Below, piece after piece: positions 8,480 to 19,133 of a stretch of DNA of 64,000 bases. Numbering within the stretch: the first letter of the stretch is position 1; each line of letters begins with the position of its first letter. The notes beneath the pieces are model-generated. The model was not told the DNA's origin. It searched no databases and worked only from the letters and a program-made list of their open reading frames with translations. This stretch comes from Chloroflexota bacterium (GTDB taxonomy: Bacteria > Chloroflexota > UBA11872 > UBA12225). The stretch covers positions 124,001-188,000 of the forward strand of contig JAUJOR010000009.1 of assembly GCA_030447525.1 (NCBI GenBank), read 5' to 3'. A program made the position numbers and the translations under genes.

Positions 8480-9604
8480 GTGACCTCTGTCAGCGTGATC
8501 GTCCCGGCGCGCAACGCCGGTGCGACGCTCGGGGCCTGCCTGGATGGCCTCGCCACGGAGGGTGTCCCCGGTCCCCGCGCCGAGCTGCTGGTGGTGGACG
8601 ACGGCTCGACAGACGATACCGGAGTGGTGGCCGCGCGCCCCGGCGTGCGTGTGTTGACGGGTCTGGGGCGAGGGCCGGCGGCCGCGCGCAACGGCGGGGC
8701 GCAGGCGGCGACAGGCGACGTGCTCCTCTTTCTGGACGCCGACACCGTGCCCCAGCCGGGCTGGCTGCGTGAGATGCTGGCCCCTTTCGGGCAGCCCGGC
8801 GTCGTGGCGGTGAAGGGGCGTTACTACTCCTGCCAGGAGAGCCCTATCGCTCGCTTCGCCCAGCTAGAGTTCGAGGAGAAGTACGACCGCCTGGCGCGGG
8901 CGCGGGACGTGGACTTCGTGGACTCGGGCACGGCGGCCTACCGGCGCGACGCCTTCTTAGCTGCCGGGGGCTTCGACGAAGCGTTCCCGGCGCAGTCGGC
9001 GGAGGACGTGGAGCTGGCGTTTCGACTGGCCACCAGCGGGGCCCGCTTCGCCTTCAATCCGCGGGCGGGTGTCTGGCACCGGCATGCCGAGAGACTGCTG
9101 GAGTACCTGGTCAAGAAGGCCCGCTACGGGTACTTTCGCGTCCGCGTCTACCGGCGCTACCCACAAAAGGCCCTGGGGGACTCCTACACTCCCCCGTCCA
9201 TGGGGTTGCAGATCGCCCTGGCCGGGTGCTCCGGCGTACTGGCGTTGATGACGCTGTTGCGGGCGCCACTCGCCGGCCGGGCCTTGGCGGGAACCCTGGC
9301 CCTTTTCGGCTGCAGCACCTCGCCCCTGATCCGGCGGGCCCTGCGGCAGCACACGGCCCTGGCACCTGCAATCCCCGCCCTGGTGTACGCCCGCGCCTGG
9401 GCCCAGGGGCTCGGGATTCTAATGGGGCTGACCACCCTGGGCCTGGAGCGCCTCCAGTGGACCGGGGCGAGAGACCGACCGGCGAGGGCCCTGCACCGGG
9501 GAGACGGGAGTCTCGCCTCCGCCCCCGCCGGTAGCCCGGTGGCGGTCAATAGTAGACGGCGAGAAGCTTTCGCGTCTGAGGATCGATCAAGCGCAGCTCG
9601 ATAA
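8480..9604 (+). CDS. Glycosyltransferase family 2 with C-terminal membrane segments
   Basis: A 374-residue GT2. The GT-A core has [33 protein letters not shown] and LLFLDADTVPQPGWL (the DAD metal site). FVDSGTAAYRRDAFLAAGGF and AEDVELAFRLATSGARFAF form the acceptor region. Residues about 235-275 and 300-325 are hydrophobic, so it is probably membrane-anchored. Its last 59 bp overlap the 3' end of a convergent gene on the other strand. The C-terminal 40 residues are charged and not conserved-looking, so this tail may be an accidental extension. Donor and acceptor are unknown. Confidence 0.85.
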   Translation: MTSVSVIVPARNAGATLGACLDGLATEGVPGPRAELLVVDDGSTDDTGVVAARPGVRVLTGLGRGPAAARNGGAQAATGDVLLFLDADTVPQPGWLREMLAPFGQPGVVAVKGRYYSCQESPIARFAQLEFEEKYDRLARARDVDFVDSGTAAYRRDAFLAAGGFDEAFPAQSAEDVELAFRLATSGARFAFNPRAGVWHRHAERLLEYLVKKARYGYFRVRVYRRYPQKALGDSYTPPSMGLQIALAGCSGVLALMTLLRAPLAGRALAGTLALFGCSTSPLIRRALRQHTALAPAIPALVYARAWAQGLGILMGLTTLGLERLQWTGARDRPARALHRGDGSLASAPAGSPVAVNSRRREAFASEDRSSAAR

Positions 9605-10538
9605 AGTAGCGCACCGGGTCGATCGGTGCGCCGGCCGCCGGGTGCGGGTACGGCCGGCTGGGGGCACCATAGATGTTGGGGATGTCGGGGAGCATCAAGC
9701 GGGGATCGGTCGTCCAACGCTCGCCGTCAAAGTACTCGCTGGGAGTGGGCCCCATGGTGGGGTGGTAGCTATATCCCCCCCCGAGGCCGGCGCCCCCGGG
9801 GGTGAACCCCGGACCGGGTTGCACCGTTACCCGCAGCAGGGGCTGTCCTTCCAGCTGCCGGCGACTCAAAGGCAGGCGGTGCCAGTGCTGCTCATCCCTC
9901 GCGCCCGTCTCGGCGCTCTTTGGCGGTGTGAGGCGCGTTCGTGGGGAAAGACCCCCCAGCTCGCCGTCGCCCAGGAGGACAGTGAGGGAGGGGTCGACGA
10001 CGCCGGCGCGCGTGGCGACGAGGAAGTAGAGATACGCCTCCGGCTCCGGGGTGCGCGACCACAGGTGCTGCCAGCCGGGATCGATGAGCGGGAGGCGAAT
10101 GGTGTGGCGGGCCTGCTGGGTAGGGAGGTTGAAGCGTCGCTCCAGGGTGGCCGGCTGCACTGCCGGTGCCGGGGGGGGGACGAAGAGACGCAAGGCCAGG
10201 AGGCCGGCCAGGACAGCGCCGGCAGCGGCCCCGGCGCGGGGGCCGAAGAGGCGAGCCGTCACCAACGTGGCGGGGTAGAGCAGCACCATAGTGAAGAAGG
10301 TCACCGGCCAGAACGATGGGCCGGCGGCGCCGGAAAGGGCCAGGAGCAACAGCGTGGGAAGGGGCCAGAGGAGCAGCCACAGGCGCCGGGGGTCGCGCGC
10401 CAGGGAAGGGCGAGGAGGGTTGCTCCCCCGAGAGAGGTGCGCACGCAGGGCCGCCAGGAGGCGCGGGGTGTGGCTGTGCCACGACGTAGCGGGGCGCCAG
10501 GCCCCCGTCCCCAATCTGGTGCTGTAGCCGGTTTTCAC
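9546..10538 (-). CDS. Unrecognised membrane protein with large extracytoplasmic domain
   Basis: The function is not recognised. The frame encodes up to 330 residues from a GTG; a later start is possible because the first 50 residues are basic and uninformative. Residues about 52-75, 78-100 and 104-122 form three hydrophobic helices. They are followed by a roughly 200-residue soluble domain rich in Pro, Tyr and Trp that ends in VRYFIELRLIDPQTRKLLAVYY. Helices followed by a soluble region suggest an envelope protein with an external domain. It is divergent from the membrane/LamG-like gene at 10.8 kb across a 300 bp promoter region, and converges with a GT2, overlapping it by 59 bp. Its setting among polysaccharide genes suggests a surface role, which is inference only. 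Confidence 0.6.
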   Translation of the reverse strand: MKTGYSTRLGTGAWRPATSWHSHTPRLLAALRAHLSRGSNPPRPSLARDPRRLWLLLWPLPTLLLLALSGAAGPSFWPVTFFTMVLLYPATLVTARLFGPRAGAAAGAVLAGLLALRLFVPPPAPAVQPATLERRFNLPTQQARHTIRLPLIDPGWQHLWSRTPEPEAYLYFLVATRAGVVDPSLTVLLGDGELGGLSPRTRLTPPKSAETGARDEQHWHRLPLSRRQLEGQPLLRVTVQPGPGFTPGGAGLGGGYSYHPTMGPTPSEYFDGERWTTDPRLMLPDIPNIYGAPSRPYPHPAAGAPIDPVRYFIELRLIDPQTRKLLAVYY

Positions 10539-10682
10539 GAGTTCCCTAGTCGGACGCGGTGGCGCTCGGCGGCTGGAGGGGCGACGCGCTCCCTAGAACC
10601 TCGCCATTGTGATATTGCTGGGTGCCTCTGTCAGGGGGATACCCCACGAAACCACCGTGGCCGGGTACGAGTGGGTCGATTA

Positions 10683-10694
10683 TCACGATCGTGA
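10683..10694. promoter_or_regulatory. Perfect 12 bp palindrome in a divergent promoter region
   Basis: TCACGATCGTGA at 10683-10694 is a perfect palindrome. It lies midway in the 300 bp gap (10539-10838) between a minus-strand gene and a plus-strand gene, the position expected for an operator controlling both. The same gap also holds three TCCCTAG strings (near 10542, 10590 and 10819) and a repeat at 10717-10742. No sigma-70-type promoter stands out. Regulatory function is inference. Confidence 0.35.
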
Positions 10695-10716
10695 CGCTTC
10701 CTGGTCCGTATGAGAC

Positions 10717-10742
10717 GGATCCTTCGCTGCGCTCAGGATGAC
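10717..10742. repeat. Short palindromic (REP-like) intergenic repeat
   Basis: The 26 bp unit reads GGATCCTTCGCTGCGCTCAG and then GATGAC. It is an imperfect hairpin with ATCCT and AGGAT arms. From memory, near-identical units recur between genes in many high-GC bacteria and behave like REP sequences. Only one clear copy is seen in this window. Confidence 0.5.
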
Positions 10743-10838
10743 CAGTCGCCCCAGAGCACCGCGAAGGGATGACCCACCAACGGGGATGCGCATGACAACT
10801 GCCCCACTAGCATCAAGTTCCCTAGAATCAACGGGTTG

Positions 10839-11819
10839 ATGGCAACTCTAGCAACGAGCCGGCGAGGGAGGGGCGCCCCCCGGTGGTGGGCACGGGGTGT
10901 GAGGCGCGCTCGCCTGGGGCTGAGCCCCCTGGGGCTGGCCCGGGGGCAGCGGGTCCTCCTGCTGACGTGCCTGGCCCTTCCCGTACTGCGCCTGGTGACG
11001 TACGACGCCTGGTCCGACGGGGCGCGAGGGGAGTTTCTCCGGATGCTGGCCTTTGGGGTGGGGGCCGCCGGCGTGACGTGGGGGCTGGTGCGCTTAATGA
11101 CCGACGGCCGGTCGCTGCTCCCCTGGATCGCCGCTGTGGGGGTGCTCCTCCCCGGGGATGTAGTGCACTACGTGCGGGTGGGGCACCCTATTAGCCGGAC
11201 GCGAGAGTACGTCCTGGCGGACGACTTCCAGGGTCTGCCTGGCGGGAGCGCCCCATCGCCGGACCGGTGGCTGCCGGAGCTGCAGGCGGGGGCGACGGCG
11301 CTGGTCAGCGACGGGCGCCTGGAAGTACGGACGCCGCCCAATACCGTGGGGTTCGCCGGCTTGCGCCTGGCCGCGGGCGTGGATCCGGCGCTCAACCTGT
11401 TCTGGCTGCCGCGGGGGGCCTTCCGGCCACCTCAGGGGGAGGTCCTGGAGTGGGAGGGGGCCCTGGAGCGCCTCGGTGCCCACGGGATCATGCTGGAGAC
11501 GCGCACGGTGCGCCTGGAAGTCACGTCTTACGGGCTGCGAATCACCTATATGCTCCTGGACGGGCGGCTGGACGGGGCGGACGTGGAGGCCCTGGAGGTC
11601 GGTCAGGGACGGGCGCAGCGCTTCCGGCTGGAGCGGACGGACGCCCACCCGCTGCAGCGCCTGCTGATCGAGGGGAACCAGGTATGGGGGCGTCCCAAGC
11701 CCGAGGGGGAGTGGGAGTTCGCCCGCTTCGGCGCCACCCGGACCGGGGACGAGCACGGGGGGACGCTGACGGTGGATGCCGTGCGCTACCGCCGGCTGTA
11801 TGGCGGACCGGGGGGCTAA
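10839..11819 (+). CDS. Membrane-anchored protein with LamG/concanavalin-like C-terminal domain
   Basis: No family name is recognised. The 326 residues begin with an Arg-rich N-terminus. Three hydrophobic segments follow (about 38-52, 70-86 and 98-115). The roughly 200-residue domain starting at DDFQGLPGGSAPSPDRWLPE looks like a beta-sandwich of the kind used to wrap glycans. It ends in EFARFGATRTGDEHGGTLTV and VRYRRLY. That ending is closely matched by the lipoprotein at 20.4-21.1 kb (FGETRTDDEHGG, VVYVRR), so the two are paralogous over this domain. A surface polysaccharide-binding or -processing role is inference from fold impression and location. ATG at 10839 is preferred over the adjacent TTG at 10836. 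Confidence 0.65.
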   Translation: MATLATSRRGRGAPRWWARGVRRARLGLSPLGLARGQRVLLLTCLALPVLRLVTYDAWSDGARGEFLRMLAFGVGAAGVTWGLVRLMTDGRSLLPWIAAVGVLLPGDVVHYVRVGHPISRTREYVLADDFQGLPGGSAPSPDRWLPELQAGATALVSDGRLEVRTPPNTVGFAGLRLAAGVDPALNLFWLPRGAFRPPQGEVLEWEGALERLGAHGIMLETRTVRLEVTSYGLRITYMLLDGRLDGADVEALEVGQGRAQRFRLERTDAHPLQRLLIEGNQVWGRPKPEGEWEFARFGATRTGDEHGGTLTVDAVRYRRLYGGPGG

Positions 11820-11840
11820 CGGGATCGCAGGCTAGATGAG

Positions 11841-13391
11841 ATGAAGTCGGCGCACGCCGGGAACATCGCCAATAACGCCTACCTGGTGGCCAAGTTCCTA
11901 CGCCGCAAGGGGCAGGACGCCCACGCCTTTCATTTCCGCGCCGAGTTCATCATGGGGCACCCAGAGTGGGAGGACGCCGACTTCGCCACGGAGCTGGATC
12001 CCTTCGATCCGCCTGACTGGAACACCCTGTGGTTCACCAACGGGTACACCCGGCCGGAGTGGACGCACTACATCAGTGGCCTGGTCGATCCATATGTCCT
12101 GCCCCGCGACGCCCCCGGCGGGGCCGCGGCGCGGGTGGTGGCGGCGACGTACGGCGACGCAACGGCGGCCCCCCGGGGATCGCTGGCGCAGACGTTGCGG
12201 CGGGCGTCCGCTGCCCTGGCGACGCGCTACGGGCAGCTGGCGCGCCAGGGGCAGCTGCGCCCCGACGAGCGGGCGCAGCTGGCCGTCTTGTCTCTGGTGC
12301 GCCGGGCGGTGGAATGGGCCTCCTTCGAACGGGCCGAGCGGCGCCTGTTTCTCAACGACCGCCTGCGCCAGATACTGGCCATGCACGAGGCGATCAACCG
12401 GGACTCCCGCTTGACCGCGGCCGGGGGGCGCATCCCCCTGCGTGACTTGGTCAAGACCCCGTTCTGGGCCTCCTACCGTCCCCTGGCGCGTGACCATGAC
12501 CTCGTGCAGCTGTACGGGTTGGAGGCGGTCAAGGGAGCGTTCCTGCCCCCGGGGACGCCGTTCGTCGCCTTCGAGCACTCCACGATGCGTACCCTGCCGT
12601 TCGAGAACACGGTGCAGGGGCGGCTCCTGGCCCTGGCCTATAAGTCGGCCGACTTCTGCGTGATCACCAACCCGGACGTCGTAGGCTCGGCGCGGCGCCT
12701 GGGGCTGCAGCGGTACCGGTTTATCCCTCACCCCCTGGACGAGACCAAGTACACCCCCGCCGAGACGCCCCTGCGCGAAGAGCTCTTGCGCCAGGTGGGG
12801 GCGGAGCTGATCTTTCTCTGTCCCACGCGCCACGAGTGGAGCAACGCCTTCGATAGCAAGCGGAGCGATCGGGTCATCCGGGCCTTCGCCCGCTACTGCA
12901 AAGCGGGACACCCACGGGCGGCGCTGGTGCTCTCCCGCTGGGGGCGGGACGTGCGGGCGAGCGAGGCCCTGATCGCCGAGCAGGGGATCGCCGACCGGGT
13001 GGTGTGGCGCCACCCGATGCATAAGCTGCGCCTGCTGGAGCACTACCGCGCAGCCGACGTGGTGCTGGACCAGTTCCATGAGGCGGTGGGGACGTTCGGA
13101 ACCGTAACGGCGGAGGCCTTGAGCTGCGCCAAGCCGGTGATCATGCACTTCAACCCCCAGGTGCACGAGTGGTGTCTGCCCGAGATGCCCCCCATCGAGA
13201 GCGCCCTGACGGAGGAGGAGATCGAAGGGCGCCTGGTGGCCCTGGCGACCGATCCGGCCCTTCGGGAGCGGGTGGGCAAGGCGTCGCGGGAGTGGATACT
13301 ACAGTGGCACGGCTGGGAGCGCTGCGCCGGGGACCATCTGGCCATGTACGACGAGATCATGGCCCGGCGGAGCGAGAGGGAATCCTCCTGA
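11841..13391 (+). CDS. Glycosyltransferase-like protein (GT4/GT-B C-terminal domain)
   Basis: A 516-residue protein. The N-terminus, MKSAHAGNIANNAYLVAKFLR, resembles the acceptor-domain opening of GT-B enzymes. A long central insert (about residues 90-190) is helical and Arg-rich. The C-terminal third has LIFLCPTRHEWSN, ADVVLDQFHEAVGTFGTVTAEALSCAKPVI and MHFNP, a GT4-like E-x-L donor-binding element. EALSCAKPV matches the usual EA-M-G-PVV position. It is about 130 residues longer than a normal GT4. ATG at 11841 follows the previous gene by 21 bp. The activity is likely sugar transfer; substrate and the role of the insert are unknown. Confidence 0.75.
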   Translation: MKSAHAGNIANNAYLVAKFLRRKGQDAHAFHFRAEFIMGHPEWEDADFATELDPFDPPDWNTLWFTNGYTRPEWTHYISGLVDPYVLPRDAPGGAAARVVAATYGDATAAPRGSLAQTLRRASAALATRYGQLARQGQLRPDERAQLAVLSLVRRAVEWASFERAERRLFLNDRLRQILAMHEAINRDSRLTAAGGRIPLRDLVKTPFWASYRPLARDHDLVQLYGLEAVKGAFLPPGTPFVAFEHSTMRTLPFENTVQGRLLALAYKSADFCVITNPDVVGSARRLGLQRYRFIPHPLDETKYTPAETPLREELLRQVGAELIFLCPTRHEWSNAFDSKRSDRVIRAFARYCKAGHPRAALVLSRWGRDVRASEALIAEQGIADRVVWRHPMHKLRLLEHYRAADVVLDQFHEAVGTFGTVTAEALSCAKPVIMHFNPQVHEWCLPEMPPIESALTEEEIEGRLVALATDPALRERVGKASREWILQWHGWERCAGDHLAMYDEIMARRSERESS

Positions 13392-13412
13392 TCGTCGCAT
13401 TTGGGCAGGGGT

Positions 13413-13955
13413 CTAGAACAGGTAGCGGGCGGCGAAGTACCCCCACCAGGTGAGGAGAAAGCCGGTGTCGCCCAGCAGGTCGGCGTTCGGGGGCGCCCCC
13501 AGGATCAGGGCCACCACGAGGGCAACGACTCGGCCGGCGAGGGCGAGGCGCCCACGGGGGGCCGGGCGACGCCGAGAAGATCGTGCCCCAGGGAGGGCCC
13601 GCAGGAGACGGACGCTAGCGCCCCCGAGGGCGGCGCAGCCCATCCCGGCCCCGGCGTACACCAGGGGATAGGCCGTGGTGGCGGCCCAGGGCGCGGGGTA
13701 GTAGGTGATGGAGAAGAGGGAGATCGTAAGTCCGACAAGGGTCAACAGGACGGCCCGCCCTCCCAGCAGGGCAACGCCGGCCAGTCCGTACTCCAGTGGC
13801 GAGGTCAGCTCAATGCCCAGCGTGGCCTGGCGGTTCAGGTAACGGGTGGCGCGCACCAGGGGGAGGGAGAGGGCCAGCCCCAGGGCCAGGGCCGTGCGGC
13901 CCCCTCCATGCGCCAGGGTGTCTCCGCCCACTGTGCCGGCCACGGGTGCAGTCAA
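13413..13955 (-). CDS. Small unrecognised polytopic membrane protein
   Basis: The function is not recognised. The minus-strand frame of about 180 residues has four or five hydrophobic stretches, including ALALGLALSLPLV, VLLTLVGLTISLFSITYY, YPLVYAGAGMGCAALGG and VVALVVALILGA. It ends DTGFLLTWWGYFAARYLF. Periodic hydrophobicity together with aromatic residues supports real membrane coding rather than an antisense shadow. The start is uncertain: TTG at 13955 has no Shine-Dalgarno sequence, and internal GTG codons are possible. It lies between convergent and divergent polysaccharide genes. If it is not real, the gap 13392-14048 is non-coding. Confidence 0.5.
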   Translation of the reverse strand: MTAPVAGTVGGDTLAHGGGRTALALGLALSLPLVRATRYLNRQATLGIELTSPLEYGLAGVALLGGRAVLLTLVGLTISLFSITYYPAPWAATTAYPLVYAGAGMGCAALGGASVRLLRALPGARSSRRRPAPRGRLALAGRVVALVVALILGAPPNADLLGDTGFLLTWWGYFAARYLF

Positions 13956-14048
13956 AGGGAGAAACAGGCGTCGGTGAATACGGGCGGCGCCGGCCGCCGG
14001 CGCTGCCAGGGGGCACCCCGGCGCGTTAAGGATCGAAATGCCGGCACG

Positions 14049-15266
14049 ATGGAGCGTTTTCTGATCAGCGATCCGCCCCCGGTGCGGGTGGGCGTCGTCG
14101 GCGCCGGCTACTGGGGCCCCAACCTGATCCGAAACCTGTCCGAGCTCCCCGGATCGCCCCTGGCGGCCGTGTGTGACAAGGATGGGGCCCGCCTGGAGTA
14201 CGTCCGCGCCCGCTACCCGGCAGCGCGCCTGTATACGTCATACCAGGAGATGCTCGCGGCGCCGGACGTGGATGCGGTGGTGATCGCCACCCCGGCAGAG
14301 GTGCACGGCCCGATGGCGCGAGCCGCCCTGGAGGCGGGAAAGCACGTCTTCGTGGAGAAACCCCTGGCGACGTCCAGCGCGGCCGCACGCGAGTTGGCGG
14401 CCCTGGCCGGCCCCCGGGGGCTGACCCTGATGGTGGGGCACACCTTTCTGCACAACGACGCCCTGCGCTGGGTCAAGGCCAGGGTGGACGCCGGCGACCT
14501 GGGGGATGTCCTGTACCTCTATTCCCGGCGCCTCAATCTTGGCCAGGTGCGCGGGGACATCAACGTGGTGTGGAACCTGGCCGTCCACGACATCTCGATC
14601 ATGCTCTACCTCACTGGGGAGCGCCCGCTACGGGTGGCTTGCGCCGGGTACTGCTTCTTGCAGCCGGGGGTGGAGGACGTCGCGTTCCTGACCCTGGAGT
14701 TCGGCGGGCGGGCCGAAAGTCCCTCCGGCGAGGCCCCGGCGAGTCGACGCCCCAGCGACGGATATCCGGCCCAGGAGCCGGTGCCGGCGGGGACACGCGC
14801 CCGGCGGGCAGGGCACATCCACGTCTCCTGGCTTGACCCAAACAAGGTGCGAGAGGTGGTGGTCGTAGGGACGCGCAAAATGGTGGTCTACGACGACGTC
14901 GACGCCGACCACATGATCCAGGTCTACGACAAGGGCGTCGACCGGGTGCAGCTGGCTCCGGCGGCCGGGGGCAGCGATCCGCGGGAGCGGGCGGAGACGT
15001 ACGGGGAGTTCAAGCTCCTCTTGCGCACGGGGGACTTGACCGTGCCCAAGATCCGCTTTACCGAGCCCCTGCGGAACGAGCTGGCGCACTTCGTGGAGTG
15101 CGTCACCAGCGGGGCGCGACCCCTGACCGACGCGATCAACGGCCTGGAGGTGGTGCGGGTGCTGGAGGCCGCCGACGAGTCCCTGCGGGCGGGCGGGCGG
15201 CCGGTGGAGATCGATTGGGCGGCGGTCGGCGTGGGACCTGTCCCGTCGCCGGCGGGAGTAACGTAG
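14049..15266 (+). CDS. Gfo/Idh/MocA-family oxidoreductase (WlbA-like nucleotide-sugar 3-dehydrogenase)
   Basis: A 405-residue NAD(P)-dependent oxidoreductase. VGVVGAGYWGPNLIRNL (residues about 14-30) is the Rossmann nucleotide site. VIATPAEVHGPMA and HVFVEKPLATS (EKP about 103-105) are family hallmarks. The next gene is a hexapeptide acyltransferase, the arrangement of WlbA/WbpB with WlbB/WbpD that makes acetamido-sugar uronates, so a UDP-GlcNAc(A) 3-dehydrogenase role is likely but not proven. ATG at 14049 is chosen because upstream codons in this frame are antisense-like. Residues about 221-254 are an in-frame Pro/Arg/Gly-rich insert inside the C-terminal beta-sheet, where relatives run straight from the strand into HIHVSWLDP. 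Confidence 0.85.
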   Translation: MERFLISDPPPVRVGVVGAGYWGPNLIRNLSELPGSPLAAVCDKDGARLEYVRARYPAARLYTSYQEMLAAPDVDAVVIATPAEVHGPMARAALEAGKHVFVEKPLATSSAAARELAALAGPRGLTLMVGHTFLHNDALRWVKARVDAGDLGDVLYLYSRRLNLGQVRGDINVVWNLAVHDISIMLYLTGERPLRVACAGYCFLQPGVEDVAFLTLEFGGRAESPSGEAPASRRPSDGYPAQEPVPAGTRARRAGHIHVSWLDPNKVREVVVVGTRKMVVYDDVDADHMIQVYDKGVDRVQLAPAAGGSDPRERAETYGEFKLLLRTGDLTVPKIRFTEPLRNELAHFVECVTSGARPLTDAINGLEVVRVLEAADESLRAGGRPVEIDWAAVGVGPVPSPAGVT

Positions 15267-16106
15267 ATGACGTCCCAAAACGGGCATCAGGGCGCGGCAA
15301 CGCTGGAAGTCACCGTCAAGACCACCGGGGTGGAGGTATCGCCTACCGCCCGCATCCATCCCAACGTGCAGCTGGGGGCGGGCTGTGTCGTGGGCGATTT
15401 CGTGATTATCGGGGAGCCACCGCGGGGGGCACGCTCCGGCGAGCTAGAGACCACCATCGGCCCCGGGGCGGTGATCCGCTCCCATACCGTCGTCTACGCC
15501 GGGAATATCATCGGGGCCCACTTTCAGGCCGGGCACGGCGCCCTGCTGCGGGAATGCAACTCCATCGGGGACAACGTCAGCGTCGGGAGTCACAGCGTGG
15601 TGGAACACCACGTAAAGGTCGAGGACCGGGCGCGCATCCATTCCATGGCCTTCGTCCCGGAGTACAGCACGCTGGGGCGGGGGTGCTGGGTAGGGCCCCG
15701 GGCGGTGCTGACGAACACGCCTCACCCGCTGTGTCCTGACGTGGCGGAGTGCATCGTGGGGCCGACGCTGATGCCGGGGGCCAAGATCGGGGCCAACGCC
15801 ACGCTCCTCCCCGGCGTCGTGATCGGGGAAAATGCCCTCGTCGGCGCGGGGGCAGTGGTCACCAAGGACGTCCCGCCTCAGGCCGTGGTGGCCGGCAATC
15901 CGGCCAAGGTGATCAAGGACATCGGCAACCTGGTGTGCTCGGCAACCGGTCTGAGCCCGTACCGTGACATCCTGGGCGCCGACGAGATGCCGGCGACGGA
16001 CGTTATGGCCGTGGCGGGGCCTGAAGCGCCATCGCCCACCAGCCGTCCCATCGACGGGGTAGCAGGGTCGTCCCCACAGCCGTCTGGGAGCGGGCGCGGC
16101 TCCTGA
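15267..16106 (+). CDS. Hexapeptide acyltransferase (WbpD/WlbB-like sugar N-acyltransferase)
   Basis: A 279-residue left-handed beta-helix transferase. Repeats run from about residue 27 ([20 protein letters not shown]) through [35 protein letters not shown] and [30 protein letters not shown] to the closing [20 protein letters not shown]. His residues in SHSVVEHHV are candidates for catalysis. The start ATG directly follows the stop of the upstream dehydrogenase, implying coupled expression and consecutive steps, oxidation/amination and then N-acetylation of a UDP-sugar. No aminotransferase of the WlbC type is seen next to them. The last 50 residues are low-complexity. Confidence 0.85.
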   Translation: MTSQNGHQGAATLEVTVKTTGVEVSPTARIHPNVQLGAGCVVGDFVIIGEPPRGARSGELETTIGPGAVIRSHTVVYAGNIIGAHFQAGHGALLRECNSIGDNVSVGSHSVVEHHVKVEDRARIHSMAFVPEYSTLGRGCWVGPRAVLTNTPHPLCPDVAECIVGPTLMPGAKIGANATLLPGVVIGENALVGAGAVVTKDVPPQAVVAGNPAKVIKDIGNLVCSATGLSPYRDILGADEMPATDVMAVAGPEAPSPTSRPIDGVAGSSPQPSGSGRGS

Positions 16107-16123
16107 GCGGGGGCCGTTGACCG

Positions 16124-18124
<2,001 letters not shown>

Positions 18125-18131
18125 CCGACCG

Positions 18132-19133
18132 ATGACGATAGCTGGGCCCGCGACGACCCCGCCCCTGAACGGCACCGCCGGGTACGCCCCGGCGGCCGTG
18201 GCCGGCGTCCTGGCCGAGGGCCGGCCCCTGGCGCACGGTTTCTCCGTAGTCATCCCGGCGGTGAACGAGGCGGACTCGGTTGGCGACGTCGTGCGCCGCG
18301 TGCGCCAGGTGATGGACGGGACCGGCCAGCCCTACGAAGTGATCGTCGTCGACGACGGCTCGACCGACGCCACGGCGGCGGAAGCGGAAAAGGCCGGGGC
18401 GATCGTCTTGCGCCACCCGCAGAACGTGGGCTACGGGGCGGGGCTCAAGACGGGGATCTCCTGCGCCCGCTACGACCACATCGTGATCACCGACGCCGAC
18501 GGGACCTACCCCATCGAGCGCATCCCCGACTTGATCGGCTACAGCGACCGCTTCGACATGGTGGTTGGCGCCCGGCAGGGAAAATACTACCGCGAGTCCT
18601 GGTACAAGGAGCCGGCCCGGATCGGCCTGGGCTCGTTGTGCCAGTGGGTGACGGGGACGCGCATCCCGGACGTGAACAGCGGGTTCCGGGTCTTCCACAC
18701 CGCCCTGGCCCGGCAGTACTTCCACGTCATCTCCCAGGGCTTCTCATTCACCACCACCATCACTCTGGCGGCCCTCTCCAACGGCTATTTCGTCAAGTAC
18801 GTCCCGGTGGACTACTACAAGCGAGTGGGCAAGAGCAAGGTCAAGCTGCTGCGGGACGCCCCGCGAACGACGCAGATCATCCTGCAAGCCATCGCCTATT
18901 ACAACCCCATCAAGCTGTTCCTCACCTTCTCCCTGGCCTGCCTGGCCCTGGCCGTCGTCTCATGGCTGCTGTACGTTCTCACCCACTCCATGCCCGTGGG
19001 GCTGGTAGCCGCGCTGTTCACTGTCTCCGTCGTGCACTTTATCGCCCTGGGTCTCCTGGCAGACTTGATCCGCGTGCGGCACGTCCCTCGTGCCCCCACC
19101 TTGACCAGCCAAAGGGTCACGCCCCATGAATAA
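18132..19133 (+). CDS. Glycosyltransferase family 2 (dolichyl-phosphate-mannose synthase-like)
   Basis: A 333-residue GT2 of the DPM/DPG-synthase type, which typically transfers a sugar from a nucleotide to polyprenyl phosphate on the cytoplasmic face. The core shows [46 protein letters not shown] and [11 protein letters not shown] (DAD metal site). [15 protein letters not shown] and [12 protein letters not shown] are characteristic of this subgroup. Residues about 260-282 and 288-315 are two hydrophobic helices. It could supply lipid-linked sugar donors to the GT-C enzymes at 25-31 kb, which is inference. Its last 8 bp overlap the following epimerase gene. Confidence 0.88.
   Translation: MTIAGPATTPPLNGTAGYAPAAVAGVLAEGRPLAHGFSVVIPAVNEADSVGDVVRRVRQVMDGTGQPYEVIVVDDGSTDATAAEAEKAGAIVLRHPQNVGYGAGLKTGISCARYDHIVITDADGTYPIERIPDLIGYSDRFDMVVGARQGKYYRESWYKEPARIGLGSLCQWVTGTRIPDVNSGFRVFHTALARQYFHVISQGFSFTTTITLAALSNGYFVKYVPVDYYKRVGKSKVKLLRDAPRTTQIILQAIAYYNPIKLFLTFSLACLALAVVSWLLYVLTHSMPVGLVAALFTVSVVHFIALGLLADLIRVRHVPRAPTLTSQRVTPHE

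Noticed and set aside
13401..14048. Possible 216-residue N-terminal extension of the Gfo/Idh oxidoreductase
   Set aside because: The extension is Gly/Gln/Arg-rich, lies opposite a membrane-protein frame, and the Rossmann motif starts 14 residues after the ATG at 14049, as normal.
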